Source: Pseudomonas pharyngis (GTDB lineage Bacteria; Pseudomonadota; Gammaproteobacteria; Pseudomonadales; Pseudomonadaceae). From it: DNA of 64,000 nt. A model generated the notes under the pieces. It searched no databases. It was not told the origin of the DNA and was given only the letters and a program-made list of their open reading frames with translations. Positions 26,010 through 34,451 of the stretch are shown piece by piece; the stretch's first letter is position 1, and each line of letters starts with the position of its first letter. The stretch lies in contig NZ_BQID01000009.1 in NCBI RefSeq assembly GCF_021602345.1, forward strand, positions 124,001 through 188,000. Direction: 5' to 3'. Made by a program: the position numbers and the translations under genes.

Positions 26010-26128
26010 GTCGCTAATTGAAGCGACGCGATTATAGGTTTGCCAGTGGTCTCCTAACAAACTATCGGCGGGCTTGCAGTCCCGGTCGCTGAATTGGCAG
26101 CGACGAACAGAGGTTATCGGTGGGCTTG
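26010..26128. repeat. Degenerate duplicated leader module upstream of the BRO-N promoter
   Basis: Two related hairpins (GTCGCTAATTGAAGCGAC at 26010-26027 and GTCGCTGAATTGGCAGCGAC at 26084-26103) and two near-identical 16-mers (ACTATCGGCGGGCTTG at 26061 and GTTATCGGTGGGCTTG at 26113) occur here. The minus strand again shows CTGCAAG (26079-26073) and then TAGGAGAC (26056-26049), that is, the same target pair b then a as in front of BRO-N, but no open reading frame follows. It looks like a decayed second copy. Confidence 0.5.
26031..26060 (-). promoter_or_regulatory. Probable sigma-70 promoter of the C4-like/BRO-N transcript
   Basis: On the minus strand a perfect TATAAT (26036-26031) stands 18 bases after TTGTTA (26060-26055). 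Transcription would start near 26024, placing the whole structured leader in the BRO-N mRNA. Confidence 0.55.
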
Positions 26129-26324
26129 TTGGAGCTCAAGACAGATTATCCCTAACATTCGGTAGGACACTTCGACAAACGCTACACACGGCTAAACAGC
26201 CTATGTACACGAGATTTCCGTGGTCTATGGACACCGCCAGATGCGACCGATAATGTCCTGCAAAAGGTCGATCTTCGGCGCTCGAAAAAACAGAATTCAA
26301 TAAAAAAAAGAGAGGAACTCAGCG
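26129..26324. other. Non-coding remainder of the islet intergenic region
   Basis: About 200 AT-richer bases between the leader repeats and the coiled-coil gene. GATAAT at 26249-26254 is a possible -10 box for the plus-strand gene with only a weak -35. I see no further gene. Confidence 0.4.
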
Positions 26325-27329
26325 ATGACTTGGAAGGGAACCCTACGCTCGATGCAAGCGTCAGCGCGAAGAGCCGAACGAAATTCGAAACGACGCCAAC
26401 GTGAACTGGAAGTACGACAGAAAGAGTTCGCGAGAATGGAGGCTCGCGAGCAGGCTGCGCATGAAGTTGAAGTCTACGAAAACCACATTGAACTGTTGCT
26501 TTCAGTGCACAAGGACTGTGGTGAACAGATCAACTGGGGTGAGTTCGTTAGCCAACCGGCACCGATCAAACCCGTAGAGCTCAATACGCATGAAATCCAT
26601 GCCAGAGAGAAACACTCCAGCTACAAACCGGGCTTCATTGCTCGCACATTGAAACTGGAAGCCAGAAAGCGCAGAAAACTTGAGGAAGCCATTCCCGTAG
26701 CAGTCGCCAAAGACAGGCAGAAACTGGCTGAAGAATTAAAAGAGTGGGAAGCGCAGCACCGCGAATGGCAGGAAGACTACGATCTTGCGACGGGAGTGCT
26801 CGCCGGTAACGGCCAATCCAAGATTGATGCCGTCATGCAAGTGAACCCTTTCACGGATATCTCACACCTCGGCACCTCCATCACTTTCTCGGTTGGAGAA
26901 ACCGGCATCTTTGAATGCACGCTTTCGGTTCATGGTGAGAAAGTGATTCCCCAAGAGATCAAGTCACTGCTGCAGAGTGGGAAACTCTCCGTTAAAAAGA
27001 TGCCGATCAGCAAGTTCAATGAACTGCTGCAAGACTATGTGTGTAGCTGCGTTCTGCGAGTAGGCCAGGAATTGCTCAGTATCCTTCCAGAGCGCATGGT
27101 CATCGTGACTGCCGTTGACTCACTTCTTAACTCCGCAACTGGCCATCTGGAAGATCAACCTATCCTCAGTGTCGCTATTTCTCGCGACACGCTGTTCAAG
27201 CTCAACATGCAAAGCATCGACCCTTCAGACTCGATGAAGAACTTTGTGCACACCATGAACTTCAAGAAAACAACGGGCTTCATGCCGGTGAGCAAAGTCG
27301 ACAGTCAACAATTTGCCAGTCTGGCCTGA
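26325..27329 (+). CDS. Coiled-coil protein of unknown function
   Basis: 334 aa, not recognised. Residues 10-50 and 115-165 are highly charged and helical with coiled-coil character (ARRAERNSKRRQRELEVRQKE; KDRQKLAEELKEWEAQHREW). Residues 175-334 look globular (beta-rich at TSITFSVGETGIFECTL, then LQDYVCSCVLRVGQELLSILPE). No signal peptide, membrane helix or catalytic motif is evident. AGAGGA at 26311 supports ATG 26325. Base composition is clearly AT-richer than its neighbours, suggesting transfer. Divergent from the BRO-N gene; a joint function is only a possibility. Confidence 0.7.
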   Translation: MTWKGTLRSMQASARRAERNSKRRQRELEVRQKEFARMEAREQAAHEVEVYENHIELLLSVHKDCGEQINWGEFVSQPAPIKPVELNTHEIHAREKHSSYKPGFIARTLKLEARKRRKLEEAIPVAVAKDRQKLAEELKEWEAQHREWQEDYDLATGVLAGNGQSKIDAVMQVNPFTDISHLGTSITFSVGETGIFECTLSVHGEKVIPQEIKSLLQSGKLSVKKMPISKFNELLQDYVCSCVLRVGQELLSILPERMVIVTAVDSLLNSATGHLEDQPILSVAISRDTLFKLNMQSIDPSDSMKNFVHTMNFKKTTGFMPVSKVDSQQFASLA

Positions 27330-27387
27330 CGCAGAAAATTCGCAGCCTTTCGACAGCTCTTACGTGATAGTCGTCAAACCAGGATCT

Positions 27388-27411
27388 GTCTCAGGCTGCG
27401 GTCCCTGAGAC
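27388..27411. terminator. Hairpin between convergent genes
   Basis: GTCTCAGG pairs with CCTGAGAC around an 8-base loop, between the coiled-coil gene and the exonuclease gene. There is no T-run, so terminator strength is uncertain. Confidence 0.5.
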
Positions 27412-27417
27412 CTGAAG

Positions 27418-28068
27418 TCAGCGATAGCGCTGGAGGTGCTCGCCGACTTTAGCGGCCGGGACTTTCTGCAATTTGCACAGCAGGTCGTGCGATAGCTCCC
27501 GCACCCCATGCTTGCGCCGCAACTCTTCAGCCAAATGCGCCATCAGGTTCGCCGCCATCTCCGCATCCGCCATCGCCCGGTGCGCCTGGCCGGTATGCGG
27601 CAGTTGAGCGAAGGTGGTGAGCGTACCGAGCTTGTGGTTCGGCGCCGCCGGCATCAGACGTCGGGCCAGCAGCAGCGAGCAGGCAAAGTTCTGCAAACGG
27701 GTGCGTTTGATCCGCCCCAGTTCAAAGTCCCAGAACTTCTGGTCGAACGCGGCGTTGTGCGCCAGCAGCGGCGTGCAGCCGACGAATTCGTTGACTTCGT
27801 TCATCACTCGTTCCGCCGACGGCGCGGTGCGCAGCATGGCGTTGCTGATGCCGGTGAGTTGTTCGATGAAGGCCGGGACACGGACGCCGGCGTTCATCAG
27901 GCTCTGGTAACGCTCGACGATGCGGCCGTTTTCCAGCATGACCACGGCGATTTCCGTGGCCCGGCAGCTGCTGCTGGGCGAGATGCCGGTGGTTTCAAAG
28001 TCGATGACTGCAATGCGTTCCAAACCGGGTGGTACTCCGTCCAAATCAAGTCTTGAGCTTGCGCTCAA
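27418..28068 (-). CDS. 3'-5' exonuclease, DnaQ/DEDD family
   Basis: 216 aa. ExoI DFETTG (Asp23, Glu25), ExoII in LLAHNAAFDQKF, and ExoIII HRAMADAEM (His and Asp) are all present, so the DEDDh active site is intact. Similar proteins act as proofreading-like exonucleases or RNase T-like enzymes. It starts with TTG at 28068, which overlaps the stop of the upstream NYN gene by 4 bases (TTGA), so translation is coupled. Encoded as a two-gene nuclease operon. Confidence 0.85.
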   Translation of the reverse strand: MSASSRLDLDGVPPGLERIAVIDFETTGISPSSSCRATEIAVVMLENGRIVERYQSLMNAGVRVPAFIEQLTGISNAMLRTAPSAERVMNEVNEFVGCTPLLAHNAAFDQKFWDFELGRIKRTRLQNFACSLLLARRLMPAAPNHKLGTLTTFAQLPHTGQAHRAMADAEMAANLMAHLAEELRRKHGVRELSHDLLCKLQKVPAAKVGEHLQRYR

Positions 28069-28544
28069 TTTTTCAACAGCAGCGCGCCTTCGATCGGCAC
28101 ATAACGGCTGGCGGCGCGGATCAGCGAGTTGGCGGTCAGGCCGGGAACGCCGTAGGCCACCGCTTGCACGCCGTGTTTGTTGATGATGCGTTCCAGCAGC
28201 ATGTCGAAATCGCCATCACCTGAGGCCAGGACGATTTCGTCGACGTGGTCGGCGGCGTCCATGATGTCGAGGGTGATGCCCACGTCCCAGTCGCCCTTGG
28301 CCGAGCCGTCGCTGCGCTGGATGTAGGGTTTGAGTTTCACGGTGAAACCGAGGTTGCGCAGGATCTGCTGGAACTGCTGCTGTTTGCTGTCACCCCGGTC
28401 GATCGCATAGGCGTAGGCCTCGACGATCTGCCCGTGCTGGCTGACATCCGCCCACAGCGCCGCGTAGTTGAAGTGGCAACCATAGGCCTGACGCACGGTG
28501 TAGTAGAGGTTCTGCACATCGGCGAACACTGCGATTTTTTTCAC
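28065..28544 (-). CDS. NYN (PIN-like) domain protein, LabA/DUF88 type
   Basis: 159 aa, predicted metal-dependent RNase. The acidic residues of the fold are visible: FADVQNLYY (Asp9), KGDWDVGITLDIMD and ASGDGDFDMLLE. Starts with GTG at 28544 preceded by CAGGAA. Coupled to the DEDDh exonuclease downstream, which suggests the two nucleases act on the same RNA or are needed together; that is inference. Confidence 0.87.
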   Translation of the reverse strand: MKKIAVFADVQNLYYTVRQAYGCHFNYAALWADVSQHGQIVEAYAYAIDRGDSKQQQFQQILRNLGFTVKLKPYIQRSDGSAKGDWDVGITLDIMDAADHVDEIVLASGDGDFDMLLERIINKHGVQAVAYGVPGLTANSLIRAASRYVPIEGALLLKN

Positions 28545-28681
28545 CGGAGTTCCTGTGAGCGCTGACGCGCATGAGCCGGATCAGGCACCAGGCCCGAAAA
28601 AGGCGCTCAGTATGCCAGTCCGAAGGAAGGTTCCGCGAATAATCGGCCCGGGGCGATCATGCGCCCCGGACGAATGGTGAA

Positions 28682-29440
28682 TCAGACGAAGGAATCGTCG
28701 TCATCGAAGAACGATGAGTTGTCGTCGCTGTAGTCGGTGTCGGCAAAGCCGCCCTGGTCATTACCGTAGGAATCGTTGTTGGCCATGCGCTGGTCATCGC
28801 CCCAGCCGTTGTTGCTCTGGTCGTTGACCTGGGCCGGCTCTTCCTTGATGACTTCGACGATTTCTTCCGGCTGCTGGTTGTGATGGAACAGGCTGCTGAT
28901 GCCTTGTGCCAGCATCACGCCACCCGCCACACCGGCGGCGGTTTTCAGGGCGCCGCCAAGGAAGCTGCTGCCGGCCGCCGGGGCCGCTTGTTGCTGGCCA
29001 TAACCCGGTGGTGGCGCGCCGAAGTTCTGTTGCGGCGCGGGTGCACCAAAATTCTGCTGCGGTGCCGGTTCACGCCAACCGCCGGTGGAGGCCGGGGCGC
29101 TTTGGGGCGGTGCCGGGCGCGAGCTGCTGCCACCGAAGATGCTCGACAGGAAGCCACCGCCGCTGGAGGCCGGCGGCGCGCTCTGCGCCTTGGCCGATTG
29201 CAGTTCGGCCTGCAATTGCTTGACCTGCTGAGTCAGTTGTTTGTTCTGTTCGTCGAGGCTCTTGAGGGCAGCCTCCTGCACCAGAATCGCCTGGGTCATG
29301 AAATAACCTGCGGCCGGCTGGCGCGTCAGGTGTTCCTTGATCCGCGCCTCGGCCTGGGCGTCGCGCGGGGCTGCCTCCGTTTCGGCCTGTTGCAGCCGGG
29401 AAAACAGTCCATCGATCAGGGTTTGTTCTTCGCTGTTCAT
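28682..29440 (-). CDS. DUF2076 family protein
   Basis: 252 aa. N-terminal helical segment (EEQTLIDGLFSRLQQAE, then a coiled coil SLDEQNKQLTQQVKQLQAEL), Gly/Ser/Pro/Gln-rich middle with FLSSIFGGSSS and repeated QQNFGAP units, a hydrophobic patch (GGALKTAAGVAGGVMLAQGISSLF, about residues 160-185), and an acidic C-terminus rich in Asp. The layout fits DUF2076, whose function is unknown. No signal peptide. Confidence 0.8.
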   Translation of the reverse strand: MNSEEQTLIDGLFSRLQQAETEAAPRDAQAEARIKEHLTRQPAAGYFMTQAILVQEAALKSLDEQNKQLTQQVKQLQAELQSAKAQSAPPASSGGGFLSSIFGGSSSRPAPPQSAPASTGGWREPAPQQNFGAPAPQQNFGAPPPGYGQQQAAPAAGSSFLGGALKTAAGVAGGVMLAQGISSLFHHNQQPEEIVEVIKEEPAQVNDQSNNGWGDDQRMANNDSYGNDQGGFADTDYSDDNSSFFDDDDSFV

Positions 29441-29618
29441 GGCGACCTCGTAGATTGCCGGGGATAACGTTGCCCTCCTCCACGTCGGAGAAGGCGCACC
29501 TCTGTAATGGAGGCAGCAACAGAATGTTTCAATGACCTTTACCGAACGTTTACGTTTGCGCAGCGAAACGGATCATCGGTTAAAGTGGGCCACTGTTTTT
29601 GACCTGCGATACCGACTG

Positions 29619-30293
29619 ATGAATGCCTTCGATGTGCTGCGCGACTCCCTGTATTTTTTCAAACGCAATCTGGGCCGGATCGTCCAGTTGTGCCTGCCGC
29701 TGGTGATTGTCGAAGCCGTGCTGCAACAGGTGGTCGACCATGCCAGCGATCCGGACGGCTACTCGGCCATCAGCGTGATCGTCGGCCTGCTGGTGTATCC
29801 GCTGTACACCGCCGCGCTGATTCTTTTCCTCGATGCCCGCACCCGCGGCGAATCCCCGCAAACCCGCGATCTGCTGGCGATGGCCGCTCGTCTTTGGCCG
29901 CGCTTTGCCCTGCTGACTGCGCTGAACACGCTGTTGATCCTGCTCGGGCTGTCGCTGTATTTCCTGCCAGGCCTGTGGCTGATGGTCACCCTGGCCTTCG
30001 GCGAATACCTGCTGGTGCTGCGCGGTTACGGCCCGTTGCAGGCGATGAAGGAAAGCCTGCGCCTGAGCCGCGGGCATTTTCTGCGGATTCTGGTGTGCAT
30101 CCTGTGTGTAATGGGGCCGCTGTGGCTGCTCAAGGGCCTGACCCTGCAGGTCTATCCCGATCCGCAGAATCCGTTGATTGCGGTGCTGATCGACAGCGGT
30201 CACAGCTTCCTGCAACTGTTCACCAGCGTGGTGCTGTTCCGCCTGTTCATGCTGATCAGCGAATTGCCCGACAAACGTGACGGATTAGTCTGA
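29619..30293 (+). CDS. YciC/UPF0259-like integral membrane protein
   Basis: 225 aa with about six hydrophobic helices (from VQLCLPLVIVEAVL to FLQLFTSVVLFRLFML). The FKRNLGRI segment and the PLQAMKESLRLSRGHF amphipathic stretch between helices are typical of the YciC family, function unknown. ATG 29619 is chosen because homologous proteins begin near MNAFDVLRDS; an earlier in-frame ATG at 29532 would add 29 polar residues. Confidence 0.78.
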   Translation: MNAFDVLRDSLYFFKRNLGRIVQLCLPLVIVEAVLQQVVDHASDPDGYSAISVIVGLLVYPLYTAALILFLDARTRGESPQTRDLLAMAARLWPRFALLTALNTLLILLGLSLYFLPGLWLMVTLAFGEYLLVLRGYGPLQAMKESLRLSRGHFLRILVCILCVMGPLWLLKGLTLQVYPDPQNPLIAVLIDSGHSFLQLFTSVVLFRLFMLISELPDKRDGLV

Positions 30294-30367
30294 CTGCACC
30301 GAGCTTGGGCTGATCGATGGGTCTCGGGTATGCTCGGGACCACTTCCGTATCGCTATAAGCCGAGCC

Positions 30368-31444
30368 ATGACCCGTCTACTGCGCTACATCCTGTTGCCC
30401 GTACTGCTCGCCCTCGCCCTGATCGGCACGCTGATCTACAGCCTGACCTGGCGCCCCGACGCCCGGGAAACCCTGTCGGTCAGCTGCTCCGGGCAACCGC
30501 CAACGCTGGTGCCCGGCCAGGCCCTGAAGGTCATGACCTGGAACGTGCAATACCTGGCCGGCAAGCGCTACGTGTTCTGGAATGACCTGGCGCAAGGCGA
30601 CGACGAAGCCCCGACCCCGGAAGACATGGCGTTCAGCCTCGATGAAGTGGCGCGGGTGATCCGCGACGAACAGCCCGACGTGGTGCTGTTGCAGGAACTG
30701 GATGACGGCGCCAAGGCCAGCGACTATCAGAACCAGCTCAAACTGTTGCAGGAACGCCTGACCGACCTCTACCCGTGCAGCGCCCACGCCTTTGACTGGA
30801 AGGCCGATTTCGTCCCGGAACCGCACATCTTCGGCAGCGTCGGCCGGCAACTCGCGACCCTCAGCCGCTACCGCATCGAACACGCCGAGCGCCTGCAATT
30901 GCCGGTGCAGCCGGCGAACCTCATCAGCCGTCAGTTCCAGCCGAAAGATGCGCTGCTCGCCACCACTTTGCCGCTCAGCGATGGCGGGCAACTGGTGGTG
31001 TTCAACACCCATCTGGATCGCGCCGTACAGCCGGACGACACCTTGCAGGCGCAGGTGACCGCGGTGGCCAAGGTTCTCGACAAACACGAAAGCCACGGCA
31101 CGCCGTGGCTGATCGGCGGTGACTTCAACCTGTTGCCGCTCGGCCAGTACCGGCGCCTGCCCACCGAGCAGCGCACGCCGTACTCCGCCGACAGTGCGCT
31201 GCATGTGCTGTGGGACAAGTACCCGATGATCCCGACCAACAACGAAGCCAGCGGCATCGACCGCGCCAAGTGGCTGACCCATTACCCCAACGACCCCGGC
31301 CTCAACGGCCCGGACCGCACGGTCGATTACCTGTTCTACAGCCCGAAGATCAAACGGGTCGAAGCCACGGTGCGGCAGGACGATACCTTGCGCATTTCCG
31401 ATCATTTGCCGGTGATTGCCAAGTTCCTCCTGCCGCCCAACTGA
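30368..31444 (+). CDS. Membrane-anchored endonuclease/exonuclease/phosphatase family protein
   Basis: 358 aa. One N-terminal membrane anchor (about residues 5-27, LLPVLLALALIGTLIYSL) is followed by an EEP catalytic domain. Seen: MTWNVQYLAG, VLLQELDDG (metal ligand Glu), FNTHLDRA, IGGDFNLLP, RTVDYLFYS and ISDHLPVIA. Members cleave phosphodiesters in DNA, lipids or nucleotides; the substrate cannot be told. Ends 2 bases before the convergent ABC ATPase stop. Confidence 0.85.
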   Translation: MTRLLRYILLPVLLALALIGTLIYSLTWRPDARETLSVSCSGQPPTLVPGQALKVMTWNVQYLAGKRYVFWNDLAQGDDEAPTPEDMAFSLDEVARVIRDEQPDVVLLQELDDGAKASDYQNQLKLLQERLTDLYPCSAHAFDWKADFVPEPHIFGSVGRQLATLSRYRIEHAERLQLPVQPANLISRQFQPKDALLATTLPLSDGGQLVVFNTHLDRAVQPDDTLQAQVTAVAKVLDKHESHGTPWLIGGDFNLLPLGQYRRLPTEQRTPYSADSALHVLWDKYPMIPTNNEASGIDRAKWLTHYPNDPGLNGPDRTVDYLFYSPKIKRVEATVRQDDTLRISDHLPVIAKFLLPPN

Positions 31445-31446
31445 CC

Positions 31447-32283
31447 TCAATGAGTCTCTTCGAGATCATCGTGCAACAGCCCGAAGATCTGCCGTTTCAT
31501 GTCGATGAACGAGCGCTCCATCACCATGTCCAGAGTGCGTGGGCGCTCGATCGGCACATCGAGAATCTGCTTGATCCGCCCCGGTCTGGCGCCCATCACA
31601 TACACCCGGTCGCCGAGCAGAATTGCTTCGTCGATGTCGTGAGTGACGAACAGCACGGTTTTCTTGCTGTTGCCCCACACCCGCAATAACAGCTGCTGCA
31701 TTTGCAGGCGGGTCTGGCTGTCGAGGGCGCCGAAGGGTTCGTCCATCAGCAGGATCTGCGGATCGTTGGCCAATGCCCGGGCAATCGCCACCCGTTGCAT
31801 CATGCCGCCGGACAACTGCTTGGCGTAGTTGTCGGCGAATCCTGACAAGCCGACTTCATGCACATAGTGATCGACGATTTCCTTGCGCCGCGCCGCCGGC
31901 ATGCCCCGTCGCTTGAGGCCGAACTCGACGTTCTGCCGCACCGTCAGCCACGGAAACAGCGTGTAGCTCTGGAACACCATCCCGCGATCCGCGCCGGGGC
32001 CCTGCACTTGCTGGCCGCCGACGTAGATTTCGCCGGAGGTCGGCTCGGCCAGGCCGGCGGTTAGGTACAGCAGGCTCGACTTGCCGCAGCCCGACGGCCC
32101 GACCAGTACCGCGAACTGCTGATCCGGCACCTCGAACGACACTTCTTCCAACGCGGTGAATGTACCGCCGCCGGGTTTGCTGTAACGCAGGCTGACATTG
32201 TCCACCTGCAACCTTGGCGCGGCGTGGGCCGGTGCAGCGACCGGCTCGATGAAACGACGGTTGGCAGCGGTTACTGAGCCCAT
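31447..32283 (-). CDS. ABC transporter ATP-binding protein (nitrate/sulfonate/taurine type)
   Basis: 278 aa. Walker A GPSGCGKSS, Q-loop FQSYTLFPW, signature LSGGM, Walker B ILLMDEPFGALD and His switch VTHD are intact. TauB/SsuB-like. Its first 13 bases overlap the permease gene's end. With the permease and SBP it forms a complete importer (ATPase last in the operon). Confidence 0.92.
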   Translation of the reverse strand: MGSVTAANRRFIEPVAAPAHAAPRLQVDNVSLRYSKPGGGTFTALEEVSFEVPDQQFAVLVGPSGCGKSSLLYLTAGLAEPTSGEIYVGGQQVQGPGADRGMVFQSYTLFPWLTVRQNVEFGLKRRGMPAARRKEIVDHYVHEVGLSGFADNYAKQLSGGMMQRVAIARALANDPQILLMDEPFGALDSQTRLQMQQLLLRVWGNSKKTVLFVTHDIDEAILLGDRVYVMGARPGRIKQILDVPIERPRTLDMVMERSFIDMKRQIFGLLHDDLEETH

Positions 32284-33074
32284 GCGGCAATCCTCAAACG
32301 CAAGAAGCGGAACAGTTGATCGGTGACCAGGCCGAGCAGGCCGATGATCGCGATGGCGAGAAAAATCACATCGACCTGAAAGCCGCGCATGGCCTTGAGG
32401 CTCAAGTAACCGAGACCGCTGGAAGCGGCGACCAGTTCGGCGACCACCAGATAGGTCCAGGCCCAGCCCATGGTCACCCGCAAGGTGTCGAGCACGCCGG
32501 GCAACGACGCCGGGGCGATCACATGCAGCACCGCGTCACGCCGGTTCGAGCCGAGGGTGTAGGAGGCGTTGATCAAGTCCTTGGAAATGCCTTTGGACAC
32601 GTCGGCGATCATCACCAGTTGCTGGAAGAACACACCGAAAATGATCACCGACACCCGCTGCTCCAGACCGATGCCGATCCACAGGATGAACAGCGGCACG
32701 AACGAGGTCACCGGCAGGTAGCGGATGAAATTCACCAGCGGTTCGAGGAACGCCTGGACGATGCGGAAGCTGCCCATCAACAAACCCAGCGGCACCGCCA
32801 CCAGCGACGACACGATGAAACCGACCATCACCACTTCGACACTGGCCCAGACATGCTGGCCCAAGGTGCCGTCACGGCTCAGGCGCACGGCGGCTTCCAC
32901 CACCGCGCCGGGCGTCGGCAGGAACATCCCCGGCACGATGCCGCCGTAGGACAACCCGGCCCACAGGCCGACCAGCAACACCCAGGCCAGCCCGCTGGCG
33001 CTCCACACCACCGGCACCGGCAAGCCGGTCTTCGGCGTAATGCAACGGCTCAGCCATGAATTGCGCTTGAACAT
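32271..33074 (-). CDS. ABC transporter permease (SsuC/TauC type)
   Basis: 267 aa, about six membrane helices. The EAA-type cytoplasmic loop (ASYTLGSNRRDAVLHVIAPASLPGVLDTLRV) lies near residues 160-190. 10 bases from the SBP stop upstream, overlapping the ATPase downstream. Confidence 0.92.
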   Translation of the reverse strand: MFKRNSWLSRCITPKTGLPVPVVWSASGLAWVLLVGLWAGLSYGGIVPGMFLPTPGAVVEAAVRLSRDGTLGQHVWASVEVVMVGFIVSSLVAVPLGLLMGSFRIVQAFLEPLVNFIRYLPVTSFVPLFILWIGIGLEQRVSVIIFGVFFQQLVMIADVSKGISKDLINASYTLGSNRRDAVLHVIAPASLPGVLDTLRVTMGWAWTYLVVAELVAASSGLGYLSLKAMRGFQVDVIFLAIAIIGLLGLVTDQLFRFLRLRIAAWAQ

Positions 33075-33084
33075 GAGCAGTCTC

Positions 33085-34062
33085 CTAGAGCGGGCTGACG
33101 AAACGGTTATCCACCAGATCGTCGTTGCTGACGTTGTAGGGCTTGCCCTGCAATTCGCTGGCGGTTTCGTTGGCCAGCTTGATCAGCGGTGCGCTGTCAC
33201 CCGGCTTGCCCGGCGAGCCGAGCAGTTTTTCGCTCATGGCCTGATCGTAGAAGCGCACGCCTTGCGCAGCGGCGGCCAGTTCCTTTGGATCGGACAGGTA
33301 ACCGCCGACACCCTTGGCCATGATTTCGTAGGCTTTCTGTGGATGGTCCTTGGTGAACTGCACCGCTTTGTAGAGACCGGCGACCAGCGCCTTGACGTCT
33401 TCCGGCTGCTTCTCGATCACCGTGCAATTGAGCGCCACCACATCGACGATCACCCCCGGCGTACTGCTACTGTCGATCAGCACCTTGCCCTGCTGCTTGT
33501 CGCGCACCATCGACAGGTGCGGCTCCCAGGTCACGGCGGCCGGCACGCGACCGGCGATGAACGCGGTGGCGGCATCATCGGCGGTCATGTTCTGCACGGT
33601 GATGTCGCTCATGCTCATGCCGTTCTTTTTCAGCAGGTACGACAGCCAGAACTGCGAGGTCGACCCTTCGTTGACGGCCACGGCCTGGCCCTTGAGTTCT
33701 TGCAGGCTCTTCACGTTTTTACCGACCAGCACACCATCGCCGCCATGGCTGTCATCCAGCGCGGCCACGGCCTTGAAGCAGAACTGCGGGCGGTACTTCA
33801 GCACTTCGTCGATGGTCGACGCCGAGCCGGACAATTGCCCGGACGCCTGGGCGGCCATGTACATCGAAGCCTCTTCGACCACCGGCAATTCGACGGTCAG
33901 GCCGTTCTCCTTGAAGTAGCCCAGATCCTGGGCCAGGTACAGGGTGCCGTAACCGACCCACGTGGTGTGGCCGATCGACAAGGTGCCAGCCTGAGCGGCG
34001 GTGACGGAAAGGGCGGAAAACGCCAGAGGACCTGCAAGACGGGTAAACAAGGACTTGTTCAT
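33085..34062 (-). CDS. ABC transporter substrate-binding protein (SsuA/TauA/NMT1-like)
   Basis: 325 aa with a Sec signal peptide (cut near SVTAAQA-GTLSIG, residue 25). The mature start IGHTTWVGYGTLYLAQDLGYFKENGL is typical of the periplasmic proteins for taurine, sulfonates, nitrate and thiamine-precursor uptake. Lies downstream of the aminotransferase gene on the same strand, separated by REP repeats. The ligand may be an amine or amino acid handled by the adjacent aminotransferase and aldehyde dehydrogenase; this is inference. Confidence 0.9.
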   Translation of the reverse strand: MNKSLFTRLAGPLAFSALSVTAAQAGTLSIGHTTWVGYGTLYLAQDLGYFKENGLTVELPVVEEASMYMAAQASGQLSGSASTIDEVLKYRPQFCFKAVAALDDSHGGDGVLVGKNVKSLQELKGQAVAVNEGSTSQFWLSYLLKKNGMSMSDITVQNMTADDAATAFIAGRVPAAVTWEPHLSMVRDKQQGKVLIDSSSTPGVIVDVVALNCTVIEKQPEDVKALVAGLYKAVQFTKDHPQKAYEIMAKGVGGYLSDPKELAAAAQGVRFYDQAMSEKLLGSPGKPGDSAPLIKLANETASELQGKPYNVSNDDLVDNRFVSPL

Positions 34063-34334
34063 GGAGCACTCCCAACGCTGTTGATTTAGTTGTCATGGGC
34101 AGTACGGCCAGCCTCGTCGGCGCGGATGCACGCTGCGGTCTCTGCTGGACTCTGGCGGGCAATGCCTTGGCTGGCGAAATCGATGTTGACCCAGGCTTGG
34201 CCTCAGGAAAACGAGGAAATAGTTAGACGCGAACGATGAAAAAACTGGGTAGTGCGCACCGCGAAAGGGCGCGTCGGACGGGGGTGCACGGAGGGGGTGC
34301 AAGACAGCTAAAACAGTGGTGAGTCGACTGACGC
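34063..34334. other. Upstream region of the ABC importer
   Basis: About 270 bases between the REP doublet and the SBP start. It should hold the promoter of the importer (minus strand). I see no gene and no confident promoter boxes. Confidence 0.4.
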
Positions 34335-34431
34335 AATCGCGAGCAGGCTCGCTCCCACGGGGACGGTATCGCTCACAAATTTTGTGTACGACGCTGGTCC
34401 ACTGTGGGAGCGAGGCTGCTCGCGATGGGGC
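34335..34431. repeat. REP doublet
   Basis: Inverted REP units ATCGCGAGCAGGCTCGCTCC (34335) and GTGGGAGCGAGGCTGCTCGC (34404) separated by about 45 bases, between the aminotransferase stop and the ABC operon. Confidence 0.85.
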
Positions 34432-34451
34432 CCTTGAGCCCTACGAATACC

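Noticed and set aside
26010-26128. CRISPR-like repeats near the BRO-N gene
   Set aside because: The repeats are imperfect, few and differently spaced, with internal hairpins; they fit a duplicated leader, not an array.
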